Part shown: piece by piece, positions 25,803 to 35,033 of the stretch | Numbering within the stretch: the first letter of the stretch is position 1 | Layout of the letters: each line of letters starts with the position of its first letter | Assembly: GCF_000293805.1 (NCBI RefSeq) | Contig: NZ_AMBZ01000013.1 | Location: 50,618-114,617, forward strand | Reading direction: 5' to 3' | DNA length: 64,000 nt | DNA from: Paenibacillus alvei DSM 29 | GTDB lineage: Bacteria; Bacillota; Bacilli; Paenibacillales; Paenibacillaceae | The notes under the pieces: generated by a model | What the model saw: the letters and a program-made list of their open reading frames with translations, nothing else | Databases searched by the model: none | What the model was told of the DNA's origin: nothing | Translations under genes and position numbers: made by a program

Positions 25803-27572
25803 TCAAATTTGCAAAGTACTTCGCTGTGATAACGGCTGTTTGGATAGCTCCGGCAGTGACTGAGCACAGCATAATTGCTTGCACTCCCGAAAGGCAAAAT
25901 GTGTACAGCCTTGGCATTGGGATAGCGCAATCCGAGATAGAGCGTAATCAATGGCTGTGCCTGTTCTTCTGAAAAAATGCTCTGTCCCGATTAAGGCTTG
26001 CAGTCCCGTTTTGTGCATCATTTGCGCTGGCTGAGGAGCAATCCCAGTAATAAGCACGATCCCGCCTTGCTGCTGGATACGGCTCACGAATGCGGATAGA
26101 TGCGCAGCTGCTGTTGTGTCCAAATACGGTACACGCCCCAGCCGTAAAATTAGCACATGCGGTGTATCCTCGCATTGTGAGGATAGTGCTTGCTCCAACG
26201 TGTGGGCAGCGCCAAAAAACAGCGTCCCCTCAACACTGACCATACTAATTTGCGGACATTTCCGACCGTCCTTTACGACGCTTGCAGATACTTTGGCTTT
26301 CTGATCCTGCGGATCAGGCAGAACCTTATCGACCTTTACTTCTTCACTCATTCGCTTGATAAACAATATGATGGCGATCGCAAGCCCAGCCTGAACGGCG
26401 ACCGTCAGATTCATGAACACAGTCAGCAAAAAGGTAACAACTAAAATAAGCGAGTCTGCTGTTTTCGTTCGTGCAATCTTGGCAAATGTTTTTCGCTCGC
26501 TCATATTCCAGGCTACCAGCATCAATATCGGGGCCATTGCAGCCAAGGGAATAGCTGAAGCAAAGGGAGCAAGGAAGAGCAGCACGAGCAGTACGACGAT
26601 GGCATGTACCATACCGGATATAGGAGAAGCAGCTCCACTGCGAATATTGGTAGCTGTGCGTGCAATTGCCCCGGTTGCCGGTATTCCCCCGAACAACGGT
26701 GCGATCATATTTGCAATGCCTTGCCCGATCAACTCTCGATTGCTGTTATGTTTTTCACCAGTCATACTGTCGGCAACAAGTGCAGACAACAGAGACTCCA
26801 CTCCGCCGAGCAGTGCAATGACAAAAGCAGGCTGGAGCAGTAAAAGGATACGATCCCAACTTAATGCTGGCCAATGGAAGTCAGGAATACCGCTAGGTAT
26901 CGCGCCGAATGTCGTACCAATCGTAGCAACCTGGTTCGGATACAGCCAAGCAGCAATAAGGCTTGATAAAAGAAGTCCTACCAGGGAAGCTGGAACCTTG
27001 GGCATGTACTTGGGTACGAGAAGAAGGGCAACAAGACAAATACAGGATGTCAGTACACTGTACAAGTTGGCCGCTGGGATATGAATGATCAGCTCACGCA
27101 TATTGGCAATGAAGCTGTCTTGCTTCTCAAGGTGAAGCCCTAAAAAGTCAGCAATTTGACCTGTAAAAATAATGACGGCAATCCCTGAAGTAAAACCGAT
27201 GGTTACAGGCCGCGGGATGAAGCGGATGACTGCCCCTAAGCGCAGCAGTCCCATTAAGACAAGCATTACTCCCGCAAGAAAGCCAGCGATCAGCAGGTTT
27301 TCAAACCCATATTGCATGACAATTGCGAATAATATCGGAATAAATGCACCGGTAGGGCCTCCGATTTGAAACTTGGATCCACCAAGCAGCGAAATAATAA
27401 ATCCGGCGATTATGGTTGTATATAAGCCGTATTCAGGCTTAACGCCGGAGGCTATGGCGAATGCCATGCCTAACGGGATGGCAACGACACCGACGATCAT
27501 GCCTGCAATCATGTCTTTTCTAAAAGATTGCCAGCTGTATTCGGCATAGCGACCGCGCCACAACGGTTTCAT
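25803..27572 (-). CDS. SulP-family anion transporter with STAS domain and Cys-rich tail
   Basis: The 589-residue membrane protein has about 10-12 helices in the N-terminal 400 residues. 'GLYTTIIAGFIISLLGGSKFQIGGPTGA' (in part) is the SulP signature, and a cytoplasmic STAS domain occupies about 430-540 ('ILRLGRVPYLDTTAAAHL'). SulP proteins carry sulfate, bicarbonate or other anions. The last 40 residues are unusual, with five cysteines ('CQGCTHFAFRECKQLCC') that could bind metal or sense redox state. An ArsR-type operator lies just upstream of the start and an ArsR gene is adjacent, so expression is probably controlled by it. The substrate is not known. Confidence 0.88.
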   Translation of the reverse strand: MKPLWRGRYAEYSWQSFRKDMIAGMIVGVVAIPLGMAFAIASGVKPEYGLYTTIIAGFIISLLGGSKFQIGGPTGAFIPILFAIVMQYGFENLLIAGFLAGVMLVLMGLLRLGAVIRFIPRPVTIGFTSGIAVIIFTGQIADFLGLHLEKQDSFIANMRELIIHIPAANLYSVLTSCICLVALLLVPKYMPKVPASLVGLLLSSLIAAWLYPNQVATIGTTFGAIPSGIPDFHWPALSWDRILLLLQPAFVIALLGGVESLLSALVADSMTGEKHNSNRELIGQGIANMIAPLFGGIPATGAIARTATNIRSGAASPISGMVHAIVVLLVLLFLAPFASAIPLAAMAPILMLVAWNMSERKTFAKIARTKTADSLILVVTFLLTVFMNLTVAVQAGLAIAIILFIKRMSEEVKVDKVLPDPQDQKAKVSASVVKDGRKCPQISMVSVEGTLFFGAAHTLEQALSSQCEDTPHVLILRLGRVPYLDTTAAAHLSAFVSRIQQQGGIVLITGIAPQPAQMMHKTGLQALIGTEHFFRRTGTAIDYALSRIALSQCQGCTHFAFRECKQLCCAQSLPELSKQPLSQRSTLQI

Positions 27573-27592
27573 GTATGACTCCCCACCATTTC

Positions 27593-27618
27593 TAAATATT
27601 TGATTATTTGAATATTTA
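27593..27618. promoter_or_regulatory. Probable ArsR-type operator upstream of the SulP gene
   Basis: An inverted repeat with 8-bp arms, TAAATATT and AATATTTA, separated by TGATTATTTG. It lies 21-46 bases before the SulP start. AT-rich interrupted palindromes of this kind are usual ArsR/SmtB sites, and such a regulator is encoded next door. Confidence 0.55.
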
Positions 27619-27689
27619 AAATGATAACGGTGATTCGCATACCTGTCAAAGCGTATAGGAAGGGATGTGGTGTGCTTTTATACAAGAAA

Positions 27690-27733
27690 GAGAGGAAACA
27701 GGAGTCGGGGACTCATATTCCTCTCTTTTTTAG
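27690..27733. terminator. Hairpin after the arsR gene
   Basis: GAGAGGAA/TTCCTCTC stem with A/T-rich flanks, best placed to end the minus-strand arsR message. The T-run on that strand is modest. Confidence 0.55.
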
Positions 27734-28065
27734 GACGATTCTTGGTTTTTCATGTTTTTCAACATAGATATGGAATTGACTAAGTGGTTATTGAAGATTT
27801 GCTTCGCGACTTGAAGTAAATCCTTGATCATCGGGTCACGCAAGGAATAAATAACAGAGGTTCCATCCTTAACGCCATACACGACGTTTTTGCCGCGCAG
27901 AACGGCCAACTGCTGAGAAACAGAAGATCCTTCCGTTCCGAGTATGGATTGAATTTCGTTAACTGTTTTATCTCCTTCGCATAGGATCTCCAGAATCTTT
28001 ATCCGCAAAGGATGCGCTAATGCTTTGAAAAACTCCGCCTTAAAATGCTGAATATCCGGATACAT
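27730..28065 (-). CDS. ArsR-family winged-helix transcriptional regulator
   Basis: The 111-residue protein has the ArsR fold: 'FFKALAHPLRIKILEIL' (helix 1-2), 'SSVSQQLAVLRGKNVVYGVKDGTSVIYSL' in part (recognition helix and wing). Only one cysteine (in 'EILCEGDK') is present, so the classical ArsR metal site is lacking, and sensing of a reactive sulfur species or another ligand cannot be told from sequence. It lies upstream of the SulP gene in the same orientation, with an interrupted palindrome before that gene. Regulation of the transporter is inferred. Confidence 0.85.
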   Translation of the reverse strand: MYPDIQHFKAEFFKALAHPLRIKILEILCEGDKTVNEIQSILGTEGSSVSQQLAVLRGKNVVYGVKDGTSVIYSLRDPMIKDLLQVAKQIFNNHLVNSISMLKNMKNQESS

Positions 28066-28247
28066 GTTGGCTTTCTCCCTTATTCACAATAAAAGAATCC
28101 AATACAGGTTAGTGTTAGTTTACCACAAAACGAATGCTAGCGAAAAAGGGATTGCAAAATCAAGTTCAAATCAGTCTTCTCATAGAAAGAAATGTAAACA
28201 AAATTTATAATACCATAAAATACTATAATTTATATTTAAAGATTACA

Positions 28248-28298
28248 TTGACAGTTAGATCAAATCACAATATGATGAACAAGTGATAATGATTCTCA
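28248..28298 (+). promoter_or_regulatory. Promoter with Fur box for the siderophore uptake operon
   Basis: TTGACA (28248-28253), 17 bases, TATGAT (28271-28276): a near-consensus SigA promoter. TGATAATGATTCTCA (28284-28298) overlaps the expected transcription start and matches the 7-1-7 Fur site TGATAATNATTATCA at 13 of 15 positions. It predicts iron repression of 28352-31436. Confidence 0.85.
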
Positions 28299-28351
28299 AT
28301 GTTGATGTAAAGTGTATACGGCATCATGTTGGACACCAGGGGGTAGTAACT

Positions 28352-29332
28352 TTGAAAAAGAAATATCAAGCGGTACTGGCGATATTATTCACAGTGCTTC
28401 TCGTCGTGGGATGCGGCTCTCAAGCAAATGGGGGCAGCCAAGCCGACGATAGTCAACCAGCCGCTAAGAAAACAGAAGCCGCGCGAGAAATTAAGCACGA
28501 GCTAGGTATGACAGAGGTGAAAGGATCGCCGAAGCGGGTCGTAGTGCTCGAATTTTCCTTTGTCGATGCGCTTGCATCACTTGATTTGAAGCCTGTCGGC
28601 ATTGCCGATGACGGAAATAAAGATCGAATTTTGAAGACGCTAGCAGATAAGATTGGAGATTATACGTCAGTTGGAACGCGCAAGCAGCCAAGCTTGGAGG
28701 TAATAAGCTCCCTGCAGCCGGATTTGATTATCGCGGATTGGAAACGTCATAAAGCAATTTATGAAGACTTGAAACAAATTGCTCCTACAATCGTGCTGAA
28801 GAGTCTGGAAGCAAGTTATGAAGACAATTTGGCGTCCTTCCAGACGATAGCAGACGCCCTGAACATGAGTGAGGAAGGAAAGCAGCGGTTGGAACAGCAT
28901 AAGGATAAAATCAATGCTTTGAAGGCTCAAGTGCCGCCATCAGACGAGAAACAGACCGTCATGTCGGCTGCTTTGCGCAAAGAAAGCTTCAAAGCGCATA
29001 CATCATCCTCCTATGACGGCGCCGTATTGGAAAAGGTCAGTCTGATGAATGCGATACAGGATCCGAAGGAACCCTATGCGGAGCTAACATTGGAGCAATT
29101 GCTGAATATCAATCCCGATATTTTGTTCCTGATGAAGACAGACGGAGAGCAAACGATCGTGGACGAATGGTCCGTCAATCCGTTGTGGCAGGAGCTGAAG
29201 GCCGTGAAGAATAAAAAGGTCATTGAAGTGGATCGCAATTTATGGACACGCTGGCGCGGCATTGTTGCCGGGGAATTAATGATGGAAGAGGCAATTTCGA
29301 AACTGTACGGAAGCGGGAAAGTGGAGAAATAA
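28352..29332 (+). CDS. Iron-siderophore ABC transporter substrate-binding lipoprotein (FhuD/YfiY type)
   Basis: A TTG at 28352, after GGGGG, opens a lipoprotein signal: positively charged start, hydrophobic core and the lipobox 'LLVVGC'. The mature protein begins at that cysteine and would be anchored outside the membrane. 'KRVVVLEFSFVDALASLDLKPVGIAD' (in part), 'SLEVISSLQPDLIIADW' and 'LEQLLNINPDILFLM' are the class III substrate-binding fold of ferric-siderophore receptors. The gene follows a Fur box and precedes two FecCD permeases. The particular siderophore is not identifiable. Confidence 0.9.
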   Translation: MKKKYQAVLAILFTVLLVVGCGSQANGGSQADDSQPAAKKTEAAREIKHELGMTEVKGSPKRVVVLEFSFVDALASLDLKPVGIADDGNKDRILKTLADKIGDYTSVGTRKQPSLEVISSLQPDLIIADWKRHKAIYEDLKQIAPTIVLKSLEASYEDNLASFQTIADALNMSEEGKQRLEQHKDKINALKAQVPPSDEKQTVMSAALRKESFKAHTSSSYDGAVLEKVSLMNAIQDPKEPYAELTLEQLLNINPDILFLMKTDGEQTIVDEWSVNPLWQELKAVKNKKVIEVDRNLWTRWRGIVAGELMMEEAISKLYGSGKVEK

Positions 29333-29426
29333 TTTGTAAGACAGGAAACGGGCGAGGTAGGCGTTACTTGTTAACGTCTACTTTTTGTCTGCCCAGGAAC
29401 GAAAAAAGAAAGGGGCATTGTAACGC

Positions 29427-30439
29427 ATGACGGGATTACGTCACGGCGGTAGGCGCAAGGCGTTCGGCCTGTCGCTGCTGCTTGGCTTCGCATTATTATC
29501 GGCAGGGGTCATGATCAATGTGTCGCTGGGCTCCTCCTCGATTTCATTTCCTACTTTGCTGAAGGCTCTGTTCTTCGCGGACAGAACGAAGGAGATGCTT
29601 ATCGTTCAGGAGATCCGATTGCCCCGTGCGTTAATCGCAATTCTGATCGGTGCCAGCTTGGCGGTCGCAGGTACGATCATGCAGGCGATGACGCGCAACC
29701 CGCTAGCTAATCCGCAGGTGTTCGGCGTCAATGCTGGCGCTTCGCTCATAGTGGTAACGTCAACGGTGTTCCTGCCGGAGTTGACGCAGCAGCAGCTTGT
29801 TTATTCCGCATTTGCGGGAGCGGCTTTGGGCGGCTTTATCGTGTATTTTATCAGCGCAGGGGGAGATTTAAAGCCGGCCCGACTCGCCATTGCCGGAATG
29901 ACCGTCCATTTTTTCTTTCGTCCATCACACAAGGATTGATCTTATTTCATGAGAACACAACGGACAGCATTCTCTATTGGCTGGTCGGCGCGATAGGCAA
30001 TCGGAATTGGCATCATGTTGGTGTGCTTCTTCCATGGGCAAGCATTGGCTTGTTGGGCGCTTTGGCTCTGTCGAAGCCGTTAACGATGCTGAGCATGGGG
30101 GATGATGTGGCGAGGGGGCTCGGAGCAAGAATCGAGGCAACGCGATTCGCCGGCGGTCTGCTCGTCATTATTTTGGCGGGAGGCTCGGTGTCCGTTGCCG
30201 GCCCGATTGGCTTCGTAGGTTTGCTGGTACCGCACATCGTCCGGCTGATGGTCGGCGTGGATCTGCGTTATGTGCTGCCTTGCTCCGCCCTGTATGGATC
30301 GGTGCTGCTGGTGTATGCGGATATTGCTTCACGCTATATCTCGTATCCGTATGAGGCGCCAATTGGGATTGTCACCGCCATGCTGGGAACACCATTCTTC
30401 TTGTACTTGGCATATGCAGGAGGGAAGCACAATGAATAG
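29427..30439 (+). pseudogene. FecCD-family siderophore ABC permease, frameshifted at T6
   Basis: Two adjacent frames give one permease of about 337 residues. The first (from ATG 29427, 'LGFALLSAGVMINVSLGSSS', 'IVQEIRLPRALIAILIGASLAVAG', 'MTRNPLANPQVFGVNAGAS', all in part) ends in nonsense after 'AGMTVHFFF'. The second resumes as 'LILFHENTTDSILYWLVGAIG' and runs to 30439 with the FecCD motif 'GPIGFVGLLVPHIVR'. Adding one T to the run TTTTTT (29909-29914) gives the natural junction 'HFFLSSITQGLILF'. Sequencing error or recent loss are both possible; the intact partner genes favour an error. It overlaps the next permease by 8 bp. Confidence 0.88.
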
Positions 30440-31436
30440 ATCTGTAAATATGGCGCGCCGTCATCGGCTCGTCGTGCTCGCGTTAGTTGCGCTGCTTCTC
30501 ATCATGGGCCTGATCAGCCTTGGAGTGGGGGCGGTCTATATAACGCCGAACCAAGTGATCGAGACGATGTTGGGGCAAAGCACAGACCATGCGTTCATCC
30601 TTGGCAAATACCGTTCGCCTCGAATCGTCTTGTCCGTTCTTGTGGGCGCCGGGCTTGCTATATCGGGAACTGTGCTGCAGGGCGTACTGCGGAACCCGCT
30701 TGCTTCTCCGGACGTTATCGGAATTACGAAAGGGGCAGGCTTAGCGGCTTGTGCAACCATTATTTTATTTCCTGGGTCATCGGCAATCGCACTGCCTTTA
30801 TCCGCATTTGCCGGAGCGGCTCTGGTAGCCCTGCTTCTATTTGCATTCGTATATAGGCGCGGAGCTCGTCCCACGACGCTGGCACTGACGGGCATAGCGC
30901 TTGGCGCGATGTGCGATGCAGGAATCCAGTACTTCATGTTCAAATACCCGGTCAGCGTCAATGCAGCACTGATTTGGCTTACCGGAAGCATATGGGGCAG
31001 AGGCTGGGATGAAGTGATGGGCGTACTGCCGTGGATGCTGGCACTCATCCCGCTTGCGCTGCTGCTGTCTTCGAGGCTGGATGTTCTGAGCTTGGGCGAT
31101 GATGTAGCGACAGGCCTGGGGGAACGGGTGAAGCGGCTGCGTCTTGCGCTGGTAGCTGTTTCAGTAGCCTTGGCAGGCGCATCGGTGGCCGTTGTCGGCG
31201 CAATTGGCTTCGTGGGCTTGATCGCTCCACATATGGCGCGCCGGCTTGTGGGCGCCAAACATGGCATTCTTCTGCCCGTATCGGGCTTGTTAGGCGCCAT
31301 CTTGGTGTTGACGGCCGATACGCTTGGACGCGCCATCGTTCCGCCAATCGAGTTCCCGGCAGGGTTAGTGACTGCCGTAATCGGGGCTCCGTATTTCCTT
31401 TACTTATTGCGCAGAGAACGCAAGATTCGCTCCTAG
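30432..31436 (+). CDS. FecCD-family siderophore ABC permease
   Basis: ATG at 30432, after GGAGGG, gives 334 residues with about nine to ten helices. 'YRSPRIVLSVLVGAGLAISG', 'LRNPLASPDVIGITKGAG' and 'GAIGFVGLIAPHMARRLVG' are typical of FecD/FhuG. It forms the membrane channel with the preceding permease. No ATPase gene follows; the next gene runs in the opposite direction. The system must therefore borrow an ATPase from elsewhere, as Bacillus does with FhuC or YusV. Confidence 0.93.
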   Translation: MNRSVNMARRHRLVVLALVALLLIMGLISLGVGAVYITPNQVIETMLGQSTDHAFILGKYRSPRIVLSVLVGAGLAISGTVLQGVLRNPLASPDVIGITKGAGLAACATIILFPGSSAIALPLSAFAGAALVALLLFAFVYRRGARPTTLALTGIALGAMCDAGIQYFMFKYPVSVNAALIWLTGSIWGRGWDEVMGVLPWMLALIPLALLLSSRLDVLSLGDDVATGLGERVKRLRLALVAVSVALAGASVAVVGAIGFVGLIAPHMARRLVGAKHGILLPVSGLLGAILVLTADTLGRAIVPPIEFPAGLVTAVIGAPYFLYLLRRERKIRS

Positions 31437-31564
31437 CCCTCGCCGGCTTTCATAGGTGAAATATGGAGCCGTATGTCAGAGGGTACACTGTTCTATCACG
31501 GTGATCATACGATTTGGTTAGCTGACTATATTTCTTCCCAATATATAAATAAATAAGACGAAGA

Positions 31565-31600
31565 AAGACGGAGAGACCAAACTGGCTACTCCGTCTTGTT
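31565..31600. terminator. Terminator between siderophore permease and MFS gene
   Basis: AAGACGGAG/CTCCGTCTT stem with a TTCTTTCTT-like complement on one side and TGTTACTTG on the other; it separates converging genes. Confidence 0.7.
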
Positions 31601-31630
31601 ACTTGTTAGAAGGCGCAAACCAATGCCAGG

Positions 31631-32866
31631 TCAGGTAGAATAAGGTGCATGGTTTTCCGAATGTGCTACTTCCTGCTTGCGGCGAAGCAAAAATCCTCCT
31701 GCGGAGGACAATAGATACATCGTGCCGCCAACAACATAGACGGCTTGGGGTCCCCAAATATCAGAGATTGTTCCAGCGAACAGTACGGATACTCCGAACA
31801 ATATGTATGAGATGGTGCTCTGCGCGGCAAAAACATGCGGCTGTTCTTCAATTGGGGTGACCTGCTGTACATATGTACGCTGAGCAATATCACGAAGCTG
31901 ATAGAATGGCCCAATTAGAACTACTATAGCTAGTGCGACAAATGCTTGCGTGTTCCAAGCATACCCGTATACGAGCAAACTGACACCAAACGATCCGATC
32001 AGGATCGTGCCGACCAAATGGTTATGAATGCGTGCAGACAGCTTCAATGTAATGAGTCCGCCAATAATTGTTCCCGCATAATAGGCTGCATTAATATATC
32101 CCCACCACGCTTCATCTTTATGGAGCACCTCCTGTGCAAAGACGAGCGTAACACCGCCAATCCATATTCCACCCGCTACTCCTTCAAGAATGTCCATCCA
32201 TGTAATGACGCGCAGCTTAGGATGCGTGAACAGGTATGTCCAGCCTGCCAGGATAGAGTGCGATTTCTTATTTGATTTCACACTCTCTTCTTGATGGTAA
32301 GATAATTTGAAAATGCAGAGGCAGCCAAGAAAAAGAAGACCTGCGGACAATTGCAAAACCAGGGAATGTCCAAGCTTGGCAACCAGTATTCCGCCCATGG
32401 TCCATCCGAGTAAAGATAGCATTTGCATACTGGTTGATACCAGACTGTTCGCGTAAACCCGCTTCTCTTCCTCCACCAAGCGCGGATAGAGGGCATTTGC
32501 CGCTGCAGAAGCACAGCCCTCTGCGTACCCAATGCCAATAATGGCAGAAAATGAATAGGCGAGAAATAGAGTTGTCGATAACATCGATGCGAGCGGCAAT
32601 ATAGAGAAGGCGACAATCGCCGACAGCGCAAACTGTAATATCAAAAATAAACGTGTAACGTACGCGAGGCTCATGCGGCGATACCAGATCGGTAGCATGA
32701 AGCTGCTCGCCAATATCGCCATCGATCGTACGAAGGAGACTGCTCCGGCAAAAGCGGCCGAATCCGTCATTTGATAAACAGCTGCTATCAACGTCATCAT
32801 ATATAACGATCCGGCAAGATTGGCGAAGGATCTGCTGGATAGAAGCGAGTAGAAAGAGCGATTCAA
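31631..32866 (-). CDS. MFS transporter (probable drug or metabolite efflux)
   Basis: The 411-residue protein has about 12 hydrophobic segments in two halves with a charged central loop ('KLSYHQEESVKSNKKSH'), the layout of major facilitator transporters. 'LLSSRSFANLAGSLYMMTLI' at the start resembles the macrolide-efflux/enterobactin-exporter (EntS/MefA-like) group. It converges on the siderophore uptake operon. A role in siderophore export is tempting, but no Fur box is seen near its start. Substrate unknown. Confidence 0.82.
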   Translation of the reverse strand: MNRSFYSLLSSRSFANLAGSLYMMTLIAAVYQMTDSAAFAGAVSFVRSMAILASSFMLPIWYRRMSLAYVTRLFLILQFALSAIVAFSILPLASMLSTTLFLAYSFSAIIGIGYAEGCASAAANALYPRLVEEEKRVYANSLVSTSMQMLSLLGWTMGGILVAKLGHSLVLQLSAGLLFLGCLCIFKLSYHQEESVKSNKKSHSILAGWTYLFTHPKLRVITWMDILEGVAGGIWIGGVTLVFAQEVLHKDEAWWGYINAAYYAGTIIGGLITLKLSARIHNHLVGTILIGSFGVSLLVYGYAWNTQAFVALAIVVLIGPFYQLRDIAQRTYVQQVTPIEEQPHVFAAQSTISYILFGVSVLFAGTISDIWGPQAVYVVGGTMYLLSSAGGFLLRRKQEVAHSENHAPYST

Positions 32867-32999
32867 AACCTATCACATCCTCATGTTGTTTCTAATTTTA
32901 CACATTATAGCATGGATGATTTTGGTTTTTAAGAACTATTTTAAATAAATAATAATAATAAACTGATGTTGGGAATGGAGCAGCTACGAAATTTTTATA

Positions 33000-33405
33000 C
33001 CGCCTTCAAGCAGGGCTTCAATTTTGCTCAAATGCTCCAGCATGAGAGTTGTTCATTCTGAGCTGCAATCGCGTTATAGATTTCCCGGTGCTCCTCCAGC
33101 AACTGAGCCGTGGATGAGCGTCCTCTGACAACCAAAATGCGCCGAGTCTCCCCCATATGCTCAGCACATTTTTGATGTCATGTGCAGCATTGGGATAAGA
33201 ATTTCATTGTGGCTCGCTTCAGCCAGCCCATCGCTTTAAGCATACTAAGCGCTTCTCGTATAGTAGAACGGCCTACCGCATATGTTGAGAAAAATACTTC
33301 GACAGAAGCAGTTTGTCGCCAGGGGTATAAATTTCACCGCGAAGCTGTTCAAACAGATGCTCTTGAATAAGCTTAGAGCCCTTTTTTTATTTAATTTTCT
33401 GCCAT
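33000..33405 (-). pseudogene. Degraded GntR/FadR-family (FCD) regulator
   Basis: The minus strand carries recognisable pieces in different frames with stop codons between them: 'LIQEHLFEQLRGEIYTPGDKLL' in part (helix 1 and start of the wing, near 33372-33310), 'VGRSTIREALSMLKAMGWLK' (recognition helix, near 33275-33220) and 'AQLLEEHREIYNAIAAQNE' (start of the FCD ligand domain, near 33115-33060). No frame joins them and the C-terminal part is missing, so the decay is real and not one sequencing slip. Regulators of this kind usually sit next to and control glycolate or lactate oxidase genes like those at 33618-36391. Confidence 0.8.
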
Positions 33406-33478
33406 GTAACGATATCTTCCTTTTACTGAAATATAAAATCAAAAAATATAAATATTATAAAATTAATTTTAAAATTGA

Positions 33479-33530
33479 GTGACATTAGTTTCAATCATAC
33501 GTTATAATATGCCAAAAGTCATCAGATGAC
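33479..33530 (+). promoter_or_regulatory. glcD promoter with GTCATCAGATGAC operator
   Basis: GTGACA (33479-33484), 18 bases, TATAAT (33503-33508), followed by the 13-bp palindrome GTCATCAGATGAC (33518-33530) at the expected transcription start. GntR/FadR proteins bind short palindromes of this kind, so this was probably the site of the decayed regulator upstream. Confidence 0.6.
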
Positions 33531-33617
33531 CTGAACAATTCAGCAGGTGGAAGATTAGGTTGAATCGTTCACTTCAGATGTTGACTTGGAACCAAGACAT
33601 CAAGGAGGAGTTCATTC

Positions 33618-35033
33618 ATGATAGCCAATGAAGCACGTGAGCGGCTGCTTAAACTGCTCGGGCCTGAGCGGTATCGCGATGATAAAGAAAGCCTGGTCAC
33701 ACACTCGTATGATGCTACGCCAATGATGCAGTCTTTGCCCGATGCTGTTGTATATCCGGAATCGACAGCGGATGTTCAGGAAATATTGCGCACAGCGAAT
33801 GAATACCGTATTCCCATTGTGCCGAGAGGCGCTGCAAGCAATTTGTGCGGCGGTACTGTTCCTGTAGCAGGGGGAATTGTCGTAGCGATGACACGAATGA
33901 ATAAGCTTATTGAAATGGATACGGAGAATCTTACAGCAACGTTCCAGCCGGGATTGAACACGAAGACATTCCATCGTGAGGTCGAGAAGCGGGGATTGTT
34001 CTATCCGCCAGACCCAAGCAGCATGTCCATATCGACATTGGGCGGCAACATTATGGAGGGCGCCGGGGGACTGCGCGGCTTGAAATATGGAACGACGAAG
34101 GATTATGTGATTGCGCTTGAGGCGGTGCTGCCGTCCGGTGAAGTGATTCGTACGGGAGGAAAATTGTACAAGGACGTTGCCGGCTATGATTTAACGAAGC
34201 TGCTGGTCGGCTCGGAGGGAACTTTGGCACTTATTACGGAAGCTACGGTCAAGATGCTTCCAGCGCCGGGCATCCGCAAGACGATGCTCGTATCCTATAA
34301 GGATATTTATGCAGCTGCACGCAGTGTATCTCGGATCGTGGGCGCGGGCATTATTCCAGCTACGCTTGAATTTATGGATCAGCCAACGATTCGCGTAGTT
34401 GAGGAGTACAATCACATCGGCCTTCCAACGGATATGCAGGCTGTGCTGCTTATTGAGCAGGATGGACAAGACGAGAACGTTGTCATGCGCGATATGGAAG
34501 CGATTGCAAAGATATGCAATGAGGACGGTGCAGACAGCGTCCAGACTGCGAAGGATGAAATGGAGGCAGAGCAACTGATGAAGGCTCGTCGCAGTGCATT
34601 GTCTACATTGGCGCGTATTCGTCCAACGACGATTTTGGAGGATGCAACCGTTCCTCGTTCGAAGATCGCTGAAATGGTGCTTGCGATTAATCGCATCGCC
34701 GAACAATATGGAGTGAACATCTGTACTTTCGGTCACGCCGGAGACGGAAATCTTCACCCAACCTGTCCAACGGATGCTCGCAACGAAGATGAAATTCATC
34801 GTGTTGAGCAAGCATTTGCGGATATTTTCGAGGAAGCGATTCGTCTAGGCGGCACCATTACAGGCGAGCATGGTGTAGGAACGGTAAAGGCTCCGTATCT
34901 GGAATGGAAGGTGGGATCTGCAGGCATCGATATCATGAAAGGGATCAAGCAAGTTTTCGATCCGAATGGCATTATGAATCCAGGCAAAATATTTGCCAAA
35001 GCTGCTCGTAAAAGGCTGGTGGTCTCCCGATGA
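33618..35033 (+). CDS. glcD: FAD-linked glycolate (or D-lactate) oxidase subunit GlcD
   Basis: The 471-residue flavoprotein has a PCMH-type FAD-binding domain ('IPIVPRGAASNLCGGTVPVAGGIVVAM', in part, near residues 70-100; 'GAGGLRGLKYGTTKDYV') and the C-terminal 'CTFGHAGDGNLHPT' and 'GEHGVGTVKAPYLEW' of the GlcD/LldD-like family. It oxidises a 2-hydroxy acid and passes electrons to the iron-sulfur subunit. AAGGAGGAG precedes the ATG. It overlaps glcF by 4 bp. Glycolate and D-lactate are both possible substrates. Confidence 0.92.
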   Translation: MIANEARERLLKLLGPERYRDDKESLVTHSYDATPMMQSLPDAVVYPESTADVQEILRTANEYRIPIVPRGAASNLCGGTVPVAGGIVVAMTRMNKLIEMDTENLTATFQPGLNTKTFHREVEKRGLFYPPDPSSMSISTLGGNIMEGAGGLRGLKYGTTKDYVIALEAVLPSGEVIRTGGKLYKDVAGYDLTKLLVGSEGTLALITEATVKMLPAPGIRKTMLVSYKDIYAAARSVSRIVGAGIIPATLEFMDQPTIRVVEEYNHIGLPTDMQAVLLIEQDGQDENVVMRDMEAIAKICNEDGADSVQTAKDEMEAEQLMKARRSALSTLARIRPTTILEDATVPRSKIAEMVLAINRIAEQYGVNICTFGHAGDGNLHPTCPTDARNEDEIHRVEQAFADIFEEAIRLGGTITGEHGVGTVKAPYLEWKVGSAGIDIMKGIKQVFDPNGIMNPGKIFAKAARKRLVVSR

